The translations under genes were made by a program, and so were the position numbers. A stretch of DNA of 64,000 nucleotides. Source: Vicinamibacteria bacterium (lineage in GTDB: Bacteria > Acidobacteriota > Vicinamibacteria > Fen-336). Each line of letters begins with the position of its first letter. Position 1 is the first letter of the stretch. The notes beneath the pieces were generated by a model, which ran no database searches, was not told where the DNA came from, and saw only the letters and a list, made by a program, of their open reading frames with translations. This document shows positions 44,728-53,079 of the stretch, piece after piece. The DNA lies in NCBI GenBank assembly GCA_035570235.1, contig DATMML010000083.1, positions 1 to 64,000 of the forward strand, written 5' to 3'.

Positions 44728-45509
44728 CGCGCCCTCCTTGGGCTCCGGCCCGCGGCCCGCGGAGGCCCCTCGCTCGCGGCCCAGGCCTGACGGCTCTCCC
44801 AACGGCAGAGGCCAAAGAGCGGGCAAGCCCCGCAGGCCGGCCGCCGAGCATCGCACACCTTGCGGCCGTGGAAGATGATGAGGTCGGTGGTGCGGGTCCA
44901 GCGTTCGCGGGGGATCAGCTTCATGAGCTGGGCCTCGACCGCCACCGGGTCGTCGTCGGCCACGAGGCCTAAGCGATTCGCCACCCGGAGCACGTGGGTG
45001 TCCACCGCGATCCCCTCGTTGACGCCGAAGGCATGTCCGAGGACGACGTTGGCGGTCTTGCGGCCGATGCCGGGCAACTGGACGAGCGCGTCCATGCTCG
45101 GGGGAACCGCACCGCCGTGACGCGCCACGAGTCCCTGGGCAAAGCCGACCAGGCTGCGCGCCTTGGCGCGGAAGAAGCCGGTCGAGCGGATGATGTCTTC
45201 GAGCTCCGCGGAAGGGGCAGCGGCGAGGGCGGCGGGGGTGGGGAAGCGAGCGAACAGGCGGGGGGTGACCATGTTCACGCGCTCGTCGGTGCACTGGGCG
45301 GAAAGGATGGTGGCCACCGCGAGCTGGAAGGGGTTGGCGTAGGACAGGGCGCAGGTGGCCTCCGGGTGGGCCTTCTCCAGGATGTCGAGGATCCGCGTCG
45401 CGAAGCCCGTGGTCGGGCGTGGCTTGCGCGGCCGGGGTCTGACCGAGCCGAGGCGGCGCGACACGCCCCTGCGCGCGGTCCGGCTCTTCCCGGGGGCCCT
45501 CATCCGCAA
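44724..45509 (-). CDS. nth: endonuclease III
   Basis: A 261-residue DNA glycosylase/AP lyase that removes oxidised pyrimidines. The helix-hairpin-helix has LPGIGRKTANVVLGHAFG (catalytic Lys in GRKT), followed by VDTHVLRVANRLGL with the catalytic Asp. The [4Fe-4S] motif is C-x6-C-x2-C-x5-C in CDARRPACGACPLFGLC. The first ~30 residues are a basic Arg/Pro-rich extension. Start 45509 or 45503 (both ATG). It sits between dinB and the nitrilase gene, in a DNA-repair run. Confidence 0.95.
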   Translation of the reverse strand: MRMRAPGKSRTARRGVSRRLGSVRPRPRKPRPTTGFATRILDILEKAHPEATCALSYANPFQLAVATILSAQCTDERVNMVTPRLFARFPTPAALAAAPSAELEDIIRSTGFFRAKARSLVGFAQGLVARHGGAVPPSMDALVQLPGIGRKTANVVLGHAFGVNEGIAVDTHVLRVANRLGLVADDDPVAVEAQLMKLIPRERWTRTTDLIIFHGRKVCDARRPACGACPLFGLCRWESRQAWAASEGPPRAAGRSPRRAR

Positions 45510-45523
45510 GATTCTAGCCCGGC

Positions 45524-46615
45524 TCAGCGGCGGGCGGCCTCGAAGGCCTCGGGGAAGAGGAGAGACTGGGAGTCCGGGCGCTCGAGGCGGCCAAGGCGGA
45601 CCCGGAGCCCACGCACGCTTGGGCCCGGCTCGAGGAGGGGACCGGCCAAGGCTCGGACCACAGAGCGGAGGGTCTCCTCATCGGAGACCCCCGGGCTGAA
45701 ACTGTCGCTCCGGCGCACGGCATCCGCGGACCGCTGCACCTCGACCGTCACCTGGCGAGTGCGGAGATTGAAGCCGCGGAGCCGCCGGCAGGCGCGGCTC
45801 GCCAGGCCCTCCACCACCGCCTCCAGCGCCGTCCGGTCCGATCGCCGGTCCCGGATGGTCACCTCTTCCAGGATCCAGGCGGGGGGGGCGGTGACGGGGA
45901 TCGGCTCCTCGTGCTCGCCGCGGGCGGCCGCCCGGAGACGGGGGGCGGCGGCGGCCCCCACGACGGCGGCGAGCGCGGATTCCTCGGCCTGCCCCACATG
46001 CCCGAGGGTCGTGAGACCCGCCCGCCGCAGGGCCGCCTCCAGGTGCGGGGGGAGGGCGGCCAGGAACGACAGGGGCTGACCGCTCAGGAAGGACGCTTCG
46101 TAGCCCGGCAGGACGAGCAGAAATCCACGCGGCCGGGCCCAAGAGGAGGCAGCCCGGGCGCCCAGGCGGGACGAGGCCATCCCCAGCGAGGCGTCGAGCC
46201 CGAGCCGGCGTTGGATTTCGTCCTTGATCTTCTCCGCGGCCGGGACCGGGTTGGGGCCGGACGGATCCTCGGGCGTGAGGTCCACGTAGGCCTCGTCGGC
46301 CGAAGGCCGCAGCACGCGGCGGCTGGCCGCGAGCAGGATCGCGGTCACATCGTCGCTGAAGCGGCTGTAGGTGTCGAGATCGCCGCGGCGAAAGACGCCT
46401 TGGGGGCAGAGGCGACCAGCCTTGGCCAGGGATTGCCCGGGGCGCACGCCGGCCAGGCGGGCCTCTGGACTGGCCGCGGCCACGAGGGCAGACGAAGCGT
46501 CGTCCCCCCCGACGATGACCGGGCGTCCGCGCAGGCCCGGATCCAAGCTCCGCTCGACGGAGACGAAGAAAGGATCAAGGTCAACGTGCAGGATCCGCCG
46601 CCGACGTTCGCTCAC
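45524..46615 (-). CDS. dinB: DNA polymerase IV (Y-family)
   Basis: A 363-residue error-prone polymerase for translesion synthesis. Catalytic motifs are RILHVDLDPFFVSVERSLDP (first Asp) and PSADEAYVDLTPEDP (the acidic pair). The thumb HhH region and a C-terminal little-finger domain with SDSFSPGVSDEETLRSV follow. It ends in ESGGQ-like LLFPEAFEAARR without a clear clamp-binding motif. Next to lexA, which probably controls it, but no lexA-type repeat is seen before its start. Confidence 0.93.
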   Translation of the reverse strand: MSERRRRILHVDLDPFFVSVERSLDPGLRGRPVIVGGDDASSALVAAASPEARLAGVRPGQSLAKAGRLCPQGVFRRGDLDTYSRFSDDVTAILLAASRRVLRPSADEAYVDLTPEDPSGPNPVPAAEKIKDEIQRRLGLDASLGMASSRLGARAASSWARPRGFLLVLPGYEASFLSGQPLSFLAALPPHLEAALRRAGLTTLGHVGQAEESALAAVVGAAAAPRLRAAARGEHEEPIPVTAPPAWILEEVTIRDRRSDRTALEAVVEGLASRACRRLRGFNLRTRQVTVEVQRSADAVRRSDSFSPGVSDEETLRSVVRALAGPLLEPGPSVRGLRVRLGRLERPDSQSLLFPEAFEAARR

Positions 46616-46664
46616 GTGACAAGCATAGGACGGGACCCAGCCGTAGCGGGTCCGCCGCCGGCGG

Positions 46665-46973
46665 TCAGTGCAGGGGGCCTTTGGGGGGGGCGAAGGAGTC
46701 TTGGTAGAGGCGGAAGTTCTCCTGGAGGGCGGCGATGAGGCCGGGGATCATCTGCACGGGTACGACCATGCGGGCCCGGACGGGCGCTTTCACGATGTGG
46801 GTCGTCTGGGCTTGCTGGACCTCGCGCTCGCTGATGGGCAGCATCTCGCAGAAGGTCAGGGTGAAGTCGAAGGGCGAGTTCTGGATCGAGCAGAAGTTGC
46901 TATAGACGCGGGGGACGTTCGAGGTCTCGTCGGGCACGACCGTGAAATTGACGGATTTCTTCTCGTTCTCCAT
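46665..46973 (-). CDS. DUF3467 family protein
   Basis: A 102-residue small acidic protein of the DUF3467 family, recognised from RVYSNFCSIQNSPFDFTLTF then CEMLP, and RMVVPVQMIPGLIAALQENF. The family is widespread in bacteria with no established function. It lies between dinB and lexA on the same strand, with its own spacing (~36 bp) from lexA's stop, and may be cotranscribed with lexA. Confidence 0.88.
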   Translation of the reverse strand: MENEKKSVNFTVVPDETSNVPRVYSNFCSIQNSPFDFTLTFCEMLPISEREVQQAQTTHIVKAPVRARMVVPVQMIPGLIAALQENFRLYQDSFAPPKGPLH

Positions 46974-47009
46974 GGGGTGGGCGGGCCTCCGGCGGCCAGT
47001 TTACTGCGT

Positions 47010-47615
47010 CTAGTACTTGCGGAGCACGCCGATGACGACCCCCTGGACCCGGAGGTCGCCCTCGTCCACGAGAATTGGCCTCATCCGGGCGTTGGCGGGC
47101 TGAAGCCGCACACGCCCATCTGCTTCGCGATAGAGCTTCTTCAGGGTAACGTTCTCGCCCTCCAGGAGGGCGATCACCATCTCTCCGTCGCGAGCGACCT
47201 TCCGGTTCTCGACGATGACGTAGTCGCCGTCCCGGATCTGCTCGTCGATCATCGAGTCTCCCTTGACCTGGAGGACGTAGGTCTCCCCCCGTCCCAGCAT
47301 GTCCTCGGGTACGTAGATGGTCTCGGTGGACTCAATGGCCTCTATGGGGGTCCCGGCCGCGACCCTTCCCAGCAGGGGCAGTTCCACGGCGCGGACCACG
47401 ACCTCGGTGGGGACCAGCTCGAGGGCCCGGCTTCGGTTCCAGGCCCGCTTGATGAGGCCCTTCCCCTGCAGGTTGGTGAGGTGCTTGTGGACGGTGGCCA
47501 GGGAACTGAGCCCGAAGTGATCACCGATCTCTTCGATGGTGGGAGCGTAGCCTTTGCGGTCGATGTGCCGGGTGAGAAAGTCCAGGATCTCTTTCTGGCG
47601 CCGGGTCAGATGCAC
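47010..47615 (-). CDS. lexA: LexA repressor
   Basis: A 201-residue SOS repressor/protease. The N-terminal winged helix is LTRRQKEILDFLTRHIDRKG then YAPTIEEIGDHFG. The auto-cleavage site is A87-G88 in GRVAAGTPIEA, with catalytic S121 (VKGDSMIDEQI) and the lysine in NVTLKKLY (K159). The GTG at 47615 is the start; no Shine-Dalgarno sequence precedes it, and the predicted promoter would begin transcription almost at the start codon (leaderless). A tandem repeat within this promoter is the probable LexA operator. Confidence 0.95.
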   Translation of the reverse strand: MHLTRRQKEILDFLTRHIDRKGYAPTIEEIGDHFGLSSLATVHKHLTNLQGKGLIKRAWNRSRALELVPTEVVVRAVELPLLGRVAAGTPIEAIESTETIYVPEDMLGRGETYVLQVKGDSMIDEQIRDGDYVIVENRKVARDGEMVIALLEGENVTLKKLYREADGRVRLQPANARMRPILVDEGDLRVQGVVIGVLRKY

Positions 47616-47622
47616 GACCGAC

Positions 47623-47651
47623 AGCTTAGGCGAAACTTAGGCGAAAGTCAA
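47623..47651 (-). promoter_or_regulatory. lexA promoter overlapped by an 11-bp tandem operator
   Basis: TTGACT (47651-47646) and TAAGCT (47628-47623) are separated by exactly 17 bp. CTTAGGCGAAA occurs twice head to tail (47625-47635 and 47636-47646 on plus; TTTCGCCTAAG twice on minus), filling the spacer and the -10. Its period of 11 bp equals that of the alphaproteobacterial LexA box GTTC-N7-GTTC. LexA binding is inferred. Confidence 0.7.
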
Positions 47652-47668
47652 GCCGGGGTCGCGATCGG

Positions 47669-48523
47669 TCAGGGCTTCGCGCGCCCAGATCGATGGCTCG
47701 GCAGGGGCGAGGCGGGCGGGCCCGCGCGCGCGACCGGACCGCGATCCGAGAACGTGTGGCGGACGCTGGGGGGGATCGAGGACGGGACCGACTGCCCCCG
47801 GAAGGCGTGGCGGCGGACGGAGAAGCGGGGCAACGCTACAAAGCCGCCATAGGGCAGGTAGGGGACTCCCGCCGCACCGTAACCCAGGCCCATGCCGCCG
47901 TAGCCGGCTTCGGCCTGCTGGGCCTCGGCTTCCGCGGCGCGCGCTCGGGCCTCGGCCTCACGCGCCCGGGCCTCGGCCTCGCGTGCCCTGGCCTCGCCCT
48001 CCACCCGAGCCCCGTACGCGGCATCCGCCTCCGCCTCCTCGCGCAAAAGCGCGGCATGCTCCGCCAGCGTCACCCAGCGCCCGTCGAAGGGAACCAGGCC
48101 GCGGGCGCGATACCCTTCTTCGGCGCTGGCCCAGTGATCGCCCACGAGGACCCGGCCCAGGGCTTCATTGGCCTCGCCGTTGGCGGGGTCGATCGAGAGA
48201 GCGTGCGTGAAAGCCTCGCGCGACTGGGTGAGCAGGTCCTGCTGACGGGCCCACCGTCCCAGGGCCAGCCAGCCCGCGAGGTCAGTGCGGGAGAGTCCCG
48301 AGGCACGCTCGCGATAGAGGGCGAGGGGAGTGGGGCCTTCCTGGATGGCGAGTACGCGCGAAAGGGGCAGGGTGACAAGCCCGGGCCCCACCTCTACGAC
48401 GACGGACGACGCCGTGCGCTCGACGATGACACCCGTCACCTTGCCGCCTCCCTTGAGCAAGACTTCGTCCGCACCCGCCAGGGTCGGGGTAAAGCAGAGA
48501 AGAACCAGGACGGCTCGGCGCAT
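47669..48523 (-). CDS. secreted TPR/coiled-coil protein of unknown function
   Basis: A 284-residue exported protein with a signal peptide (MRRAVLVLLCFTPTLAGADE) at the ATG 48523. Residues ~20-65 form a small beta domain (DEVLLKGGGKVTGVIVERTA) of the type found in periplasmic SH3-like segments. A TPR-like region (~80-130; REAFTHALSIDPANGEANEA) is followed by about 40 residues of heptad-rich Ala/Glu/Arg (AREAEAR repeated), encoded by a 21-bp repeat at 47939-48001. The C-terminal ~60 residues are Gly/Pro/Ser-rich. It may be a scaffold. Divergent from the membrane protein at 48609. Confidence 0.55.
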   Translation of the reverse strand: MRRAVLVLLCFTPTLAGADEVLLKGGGKVTGVIVERTASSVVVEVGPGLVTLPLSRVLAIQEGPTPLALYRERASGLSRTDLAGWLALGRWARQQDLLTQSREAFTHALSIDPANGEANEALGRVLVGDHWASAEEGYRARGLVPFDGRWVTLAEHAALLREEAEADAAYGARVEGEARAREAEARAREAEARARAAEAEAQQAEAGYGGMGLGYGAAGVPYLPYGGFVALPRFSVRRHAFRGQSVPSSIPPSVRHTFSDRGPVARAGPPASPLPSHRSGRAKP

Positions 48524-48608
48524 GGCACCCTCCTGCTCCACTATGAACCTCAGGCCCGGAGGGGTCAACGGGAAAAGCGATCCCTGGAGGGTAGAATGCC
48601 CAGCGCCC

Positions 48609-50744
48609 ATGGTGCGCCGGACGACGTGGACGTCTGCGGCCGGATGGGCGACCTTGGCTGCCGTGGCGTGCCTGGCCCTAGGTGGGGCGGCGGCCCGCCC
48701 GAATGGGCTTCTCCTGGGCGTGCCGGGCGTCGCCGGCCTCCTCCTGATCATCCTCGGTTCGACTGCGGCGGCAACCTGGGGGGCTGCCTCCTCCGTGGGC
48801 ATGGCCGGCCTGGGCCTGCTCTTGCCGCTGCTGCTCCTCCTGTCCGGCTTGCCTCTCCCGGGGGTGCGGGCGGTTTCCGGGCCTCCCCTTTTCGCCCTTG
48901 TGCTGGCGGTGGTGGCGGTCGTCCTAAGCCAGGCGGCCCCTCGGCTCTCCCGCGCGGTCTTCCTGCCCGTCGTCTTCTTGCTTTACGCCGGCATCGCCGC
49001 CCGCTCGCAACTCCAGGTTGGGCCCGAGGGTGATGAGCCGCAGTACCTCATGGTGGCGGACAGCCTTTGGCATGAGGGCAACCTTTCGCCAGAGAAGGGG
49101 TTTTCCGAGGGCCGGTACCTGGCCTTTCATGACGGCCCGCTCGCCCCTCACTACCGGGTCCGGGGCAAGGGCGGACAGATCTACTCGCTCCACGCGGTGG
49201 GCCTCTCCCTCCTCATCTTGCCGGTTTATGCGCTAGGAGGTTATCCGGCTGCCTCCTTTTTCATGGCCCTCCTTACGGCCCTCCTGGCCTGGCAGATTCG
49301 GGAGTTATTGCGGACCGGCACCGGATCCGACCCCTTGGCGGAGGGAATGGGGTGGGTTGTCGCGTTGAGCCCTCCGCTCATCCACTATGCAGGCCTGATC
49401 TTCACCGAGGTGCCCGCGGCGCTGATCCTCGCCACCGTGCTCCGGCAGGCCCAAGACGTGAAGGGTTGGAAGTTACAGACCGCCCTCGGCTTGGGCATGG
49501 GGTTGGCCTTCTTGCCCTGGCTGAACATCCGATACGCTCCTCTAGCCCTCATCCTGCTCGTTTACGGCCTTTGGAGCCGGCCAGGGCGGTCCCGGTCCCT
49601 GGCTTTAGCCCTTCCGAGTCTGGTTTCCGCGCTGGGAATCGCCGCGTATCATTCCGTCCTTTATGGATTTTTTGACCCTCGCCGGGTCTACGGTCGGCGG
49701 CCCGAGATATCGCTCACCAACGTTCCCGAGGGTTTGCCGGGTCTTTTGCTGGATCAGGAGTTTGGCCTGCTGGTGTACGCCCCCCTCTTTGTTCTGGCCC
49801 TTCCCGGGTTTTGGTCGCATTGGCGCAAAGATCGCAAGCAGTCAATCACGTCGATGGCCCTCCTGGCCGTGGTTTTCTTGACCGCCGCCTCGTGGCCGAT
49901 GTGGCGAGGGGGCTTCAACCCCCCTGCCCGGTTCCTCGTGCCCGTTATCCCAATCCTGGCCCTGCTCAGCAGCCTGGCCGTCCAGCGGGGACTGGGAGCG
50001 GGGGGGGCCCTTCTCATCGGGTGGAGCCTTTGGGCCGGCGTTCTGGGGGCCTGGGAGCCCCGCCTGGTCCACCGCGATCGGGACGACACCGCGCCCCTCT
50101 TCAGGGCCTATTCCGGGGCTGAGGAGTGGACGCGGCTGCTTCCCGGCCATGTCCTTGCAGATCCTGACCGTTACCGCCTGAGCCTGGTCTGGGGCGCCGC
50201 GCTCGTGCTGGCCGTCAGCCGACGGCGATCGCCGGCGACCCCGACCCGAATGGCTGCGGCCTCGCTGGGCCTCATTGCGGCTGCCGGCATCGCCTCGTCC
50301 CTGTCGCACGCTCGGGTGGGCGGCCGGGATGCAGTGCGGTTGATTGGGCAGCGGGCGCTCGAAGTGCCGGGCTGGGCTTGGGCGGGCCCGGCCGCCCGTT
50401 GGGGTCCCTCGGATCTCGCCTGGGGGCCCCTTTACGAGCCTCATCGGCATCCCGAGGGCGCCGAACTGGGTAGCCGTTTGACGCTGCCCGCTGGGCGGTA
50501 TCGGATCGTTCTTGAAGCGGAAAATCTAGCTCCGACGCAATCTTCCCCTGTCCTCGTCGCACGCCCGGACGCTCCTGGGGCGCCGGAGGGCCTCTGGCCC
50601 TTGGCCCCGGTGGGTCCCGGCTGGACCGGCGTCTTCGAGGTGCGGCAGGGCGGAGCCGTGACCCTTCTTGTCCGGGGGGGAGGGCCTTTCCTTCTGCACT
50701 CATTGAGCTTAGAGCCTCAACCCTCGAGAGTAGATCCGGTCTAA
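48609..50744 (+). CDS. large polytopic membrane protein, GT-C/mannosyltransferase-like
   Basis: A 711-residue membrane protein with about ten to twelve helices in the first ~500 residues (GLGLLLPLLLLLSGLPLPGV; AVFLPVVFLLYAGIAA). The first large loop contains the acidic motif GPEGDEPQYLMVADSLWH, matching the donor-binding DE region of GT-C enzymes. The C-terminal ~170 residues are soluble and beta-rich. The ATG at 48609 gives the most plausible start; longer in-frame starts would lie antisense to the neighbouring gene. It probably transfers a sugar outside the membrane; substrate unknown. Confidence 0.7.
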   Translation: MVRRTTWTSAAGWATLAAVACLALGGAAARPNGLLLGVPGVAGLLLIILGSTAAATWGAASSVGMAGLGLLLPLLLLLSGLPLPGVRAVSGPPLFALVLAVVAVVLSQAAPRLSRAVFLPVVFLLYAGIAARSQLQVGPEGDEPQYLMVADSLWHEGNLSPEKGFSEGRYLAFHDGPLAPHYRVRGKGGQIYSLHAVGLSLLILPVYALGGYPAASFFMALLTALLAWQIRELLRTGTGSDPLAEGMGWVVALSPPLIHYAGLIFTEVPAALILATVLRQAQDVKGWKLQTALGLGMGLAFLPWLNIRYAPLALILLVYGLWSRPGRSRSLALALPSLVSALGIAAYHSVLYGFFDPRRVYGRRPEISLTNVPEGLPGLLLDQEFGLLVYAPLFVLALPGFWSHWRKDRKQSITSMALLAVVFLTAASWPMWRGGFNPPARFLVPVIPILALLSSLAVQRGLGAGGALLIGWSLWAGVLGAWEPRLVHRDRDDTAPLFRAYSGAEEWTRLLPGHVLADPDRYRLSLVWGAALVLAVSRRRSPATPTRMAAASLGLIAAAGIASSLSHARVGGRDAVRLIGQRALEVPGWAWAGPAARWGPSDLAWGPLYEPHRHPEGAELGSRLTLPAGRYRIVLEAENLAPTQSSPVLVARPDAPGAPEGLWPLAPVGPGWTGVFEVRQGGAVTLLVRGGGPFLLHSLSLEPQPSRVDPV

Positions 50745-50768
50745 TCCACCGAGGGGAGGAGGACACCG

Positions 50769-51293
50769 ATGAAAAGGCACCTCTTGTTGGCGATGGGCGT
50801 GCTCGCCGCGGGCGGAGCGGCTTTGGCCGCCCTCCCGGATCCCGATCCCGCGGCGGCGGGCCCGGATATGGCGCGGATGCAACAGCAGGCGGGGCTCACG
50901 GATGCCCAGGTCACCCAGCTTAAGAAACTCTGGGGCGACCAGCGAAAACTGGCCATCCGACGGCGGGCTGACATGGCGATCGCCCGTATGGAGATGGAGG
51001 AGCTGCTCGATGTCCCCTCTATCGACGAGAAGGCCCTGAACGCCAAGGTGAAAGAGCTGAGCGACTTGCAGGCGGCGACCCTGCGCTCGCGGGTGGATGC
51101 CCAGCTGGCCCTCCGGAAGGTCGTCACCCCCGACCAGCACCAAAAACTCCGAAATCTGCTCCGCGAGCAGCGGTGGCGCGGACGGGAAGGTCCTCCGCAG
51201 CGGGGCGAGCGCCGGCCCGGGCCGGGTGGGGCGGGCGGGGGAGACCGTGAGAGGGATGACGAGGGGGCGGACACGCCGGGGGCGCCTCGTTGA
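50769..51293 (+). CDS. Spy/CpxP-like periplasmic protein
   Basis: A 174-residue exported protein with a signal peptide (MKRHLLLAMGVLAAGGAALA) after a GGGGAGGAGG ribosome site. The mature part is all-alpha: GLTDAQVTQLKKLWGDQRKL and KVVTPDQHQKLRNLLREQRW are LTxxQ-like motifs as in Spy and CpxP stress chaperones. The C-terminal ~40 residues are basic and Gly/Arg-rich. It precedes an ECF sigma/anti-sigma pair and a second Spy-like protein, so it may be part of that regulon. Confidence 0.8.
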   Translation: MKRHLLLAMGVLAAGGAALAALPDPDPAAAGPDMARMQQQAGLTDAQVTQLKKLWGDQRKLAIRRRADMAIARMEMEELLDVPSIDEKALNAKVKELSDLQAATLRSRVDAQLALRKVVTPDQHQKLRNLLREQRWRGREGPPQRGERRPGPGGAGGGDRERDDEGADTPGAPR

Positions 51294-51317
51294 CAGCCTG
51301 CTAAGCTCGGTGCGACA

Positions 51318-51944
51318 GTGGGTTCCACCGTGACCGCAGAGACGCTCGTTTCACCCTTCGCCCTGGCCGTGGCCGGGGAGAGGCCGCCCGCCTTGGGGTC
51401 GCGCCTCCACGTGGAGGACCGCGAGGCCGTCGAGGCCTGCCAGGGCGGGGAGCGCGAGGCCTTCGACCGGCTCGTGGAAAGGTATCAGCGGGACGTCTAT
51501 CGGCTCTGCTACCGCTACGTGAACAACCACGAGGACGCCAACGACATGGCCCAGGAGGTGTTCATCAAGGCATACCGGGCCTTGGGCCGTTTCCGGGGCG
51601 ACAGCTCGTTCTCGACCTGGCTCTACCGGATCGCGGTCAACACCTGTCTCAACTTTCGCGCCTCCCGCCGCCCTCCGGGGGAGGAGCTTCCCGAGGGCCT
51701 TCCGGACACCTCGGCGGCCGTGGGGGAGCAGCTGGAGAGGGAGGAACAAGCGCGGCGGGTTCGCGAGGCCGTCCGCCGTTTGCCCGAGAAGCAGCGCGCC
51801 ACCTTGATCCTGAAGATCTACAACGACCTCACGCATCAAGAGGTGGCCGTCATTCTTGGCTCGACGGTGGGGACGGTGAAGGCAAACCTCTTCCATGCCC
51901 TTGGAAACCTCCGGCGCATCCTGGCCGTGGCGGGCGGGGAGTGA
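51318..51944 (+). CDS. ECF-type RNA polymerase sigma factor
   Basis: A 208-residue sigma factor of the extracytoplasmic-function group. Region 2 is AFDRLVERYQRDVYRLCYRY then NHEDANDMAQEVFIKAYRAL with the core FRGDSSFSTWLYRIAVNTCL, and region 4 is RRLPEKQRATLILKIYNDLT then HQEVAVILGSTVGTVKANLF, the helix-turn-helix for the -35. The start is GTG at 51318 (or GTG at 51330). The stop overlaps the anti-sigma start by 4 nt, giving tight pairing of sigma factor and inhibitor. Confidence 0.93.
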   Translation: MGSTVTAETLVSPFALAVAGERPPALGSRLHVEDREAVEACQGGEREAFDRLVERYQRDVYRLCYRYVNNHEDANDMAQEVFIKAYRALGRFRGDSSFSTWLYRIAVNTCLNFRASRRPPGEELPEGLPDTSAAVGEQLEREEQARRVREAVRRLPEKQRATLILKIYNDLTHQEVAVILGSTVGTVKANLFHALGNLRRILAVAGGE

Positions 51945-52486
51945 AGTCGATGGCAAAGCACCTGTCGGAAGAGAGACTGCTGGATGTCGTGGAAGGCGCC
52001 GCGGATGGGGACGCGCGCGCGCACGTGACCGTCTGCTCCGCCTGTCGGCGCCGCGTGGACGAAGCTGCGCTCGGCCTCGCTCTCGCCCACGAGGCGGAGG
52101 TGCCGGAACCAACCCCGCTGTATTGGGAGGCCTTCCGGCGCCAGGTGGGCCGGCGCCTCGTCAGCGAGGATCGGACCTCCTGGTGGTGGAGGCTGGTTCC
52201 CCTGCTGGCCGCGGCCGCCGCCCTCGTGGTCATCGTTCCCAGCCTCAGGGCGCCTGCGGTCGCCCCGGGGTCGCTAGCCCCGGTCGTCCCCGCCTGGTCG
52301 GCGCTGCCCCCTTCGGAGGAGGATCCGGGATGGGTCGTTCTCCAGGGCCTGGCGGCATCGGATCCGGAGCTGGCTCCGCCGAGGGAGGGCCGGGGCGTGG
52401 CCGAGCTTTTGGGCGACCTGTCGGAGGAGGAGAGCCTGGCCTTGACCGATGCGCTGCGAAAGAAACTGAAGGAGGGCGAGCTGTGA
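51941..52486 (+). CDS. zinc-finger anti-sigma factor, single-pass membrane
   Basis: A 181-residue protein (GTG 51941; ATG at 51950 also possible) with the ZAS/zf-HC2 motif DARAHVTVCSACRRRVDEAA (His-x3-Cys-x2-Cys), which binds the cognate ECF sigma factor. One membrane helix is LVPLLAAAAALVVIVPSL near residue 90, so the C-terminus lies in the periplasm. It overlaps the sigma-factor stop (GTGA) and the next gene's GTG start by 4 nt, so all three are one translational unit. Confidence 0.9.
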   Translation: MKSMAKHLSEERLLDVVEGAADGDARAHVTVCSACRRRVDEAALGLALAHEAEVPEPTPLYWEAFRRQVGRRLVSEDRTSWWWRLVPLLAAAAALVVIVPSLRAPAVAPGSLAPVVPAWSALPPSEEDPGWVVLQGLAASDPELAPPREGRGVAELLGDLSEEESLALTDALRKKLKEGEL

Positions 52487-53007
52487 GCTCTCTCCTCCTG
52501 GTCGCCGGCCTCGCCCTTCTGAGCGCCGCTGGTCCCACCCAGACTCCCGGCCCCCCCGCGCCCCGCAGCGGCCCGGGCTTGGAGGCGGCGAAGATGATCG
52601 ATGCCTACATCGTGAGCAACCTCCAGGAGAGCCTCGGTCTCAGCGACGAGCAGTTCGTGAAGCTGCTGCCGCTGGTTCGCCATCTTCAGAGCGACCGCCG
52701 TGACTTCGTGCAGCGGCGCAACAAGACGGTGCGGGAGCTGCGACGGGAGCTGAACTCGGGCACGGCCACCGAGCCGCAGGTGCTGGACACCTTGCGGGAG
52801 CTGAAGGCACTGGAGAGCGACGGGCCTTGGAAGGTCCAAAAGAGCCTGGAGGCGATCGACGCCGCCCTGACCCCTCTCCAGCAGGCCAAGTTCCGGGTTC
52901 TCGAGATCGAGGTCGAGCAGAAGATCCGGGAGCTCATGAACCAGATACGCCGCCAGGGACAGCCTGCGGACCGTCCCCCCCGGGATCGCCCGGCCCAGGA
53001 CCCCTGA
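52483..53007 (+). CDS. second Spy/CnrX-like periplasmic sensor protein
   Basis: A 174-residue exported all-alpha protein starting at a GTG that overlaps the anti-sigma stop (signal-like MSSLLLVAGLALLSAAGP). The Spy-type motifs are SLGLSDEQFVKLLPLVRHLQ and ALTPLQQAKFRVLEIEVEQK, with long helices between. The arrangement ECF sigma, anti-sigma, periplasmic helical protein resembles systems such as CnrYXH, where the periplasmic member senses metal or envelope stress. No metal-binding cluster is evident, so the signal is unknown. Confidence 0.78.
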   Translation: MSSLLLVAGLALLSAAGPTQTPGPPAPRSGPGLEAAKMIDAYIVSNLQESLGLSDEQFVKLLPLVRHLQSDRRDFVQRRNKTVRELRRELNSGTATEPQVLDTLRELKALESDGPWKVQKSLEAIDAALTPLQQAKFRVLEIEVEQKIRELMNQIRRQGQPADRPPRDRPAQDP

Positions 53008-53079
53008 CCCGCTAGCGGAGGCTTGGCGAGCGGTCCGGAGGCTTGCCGCTCTTTCGGTCGTCCCCTATACTGCGGCGTC

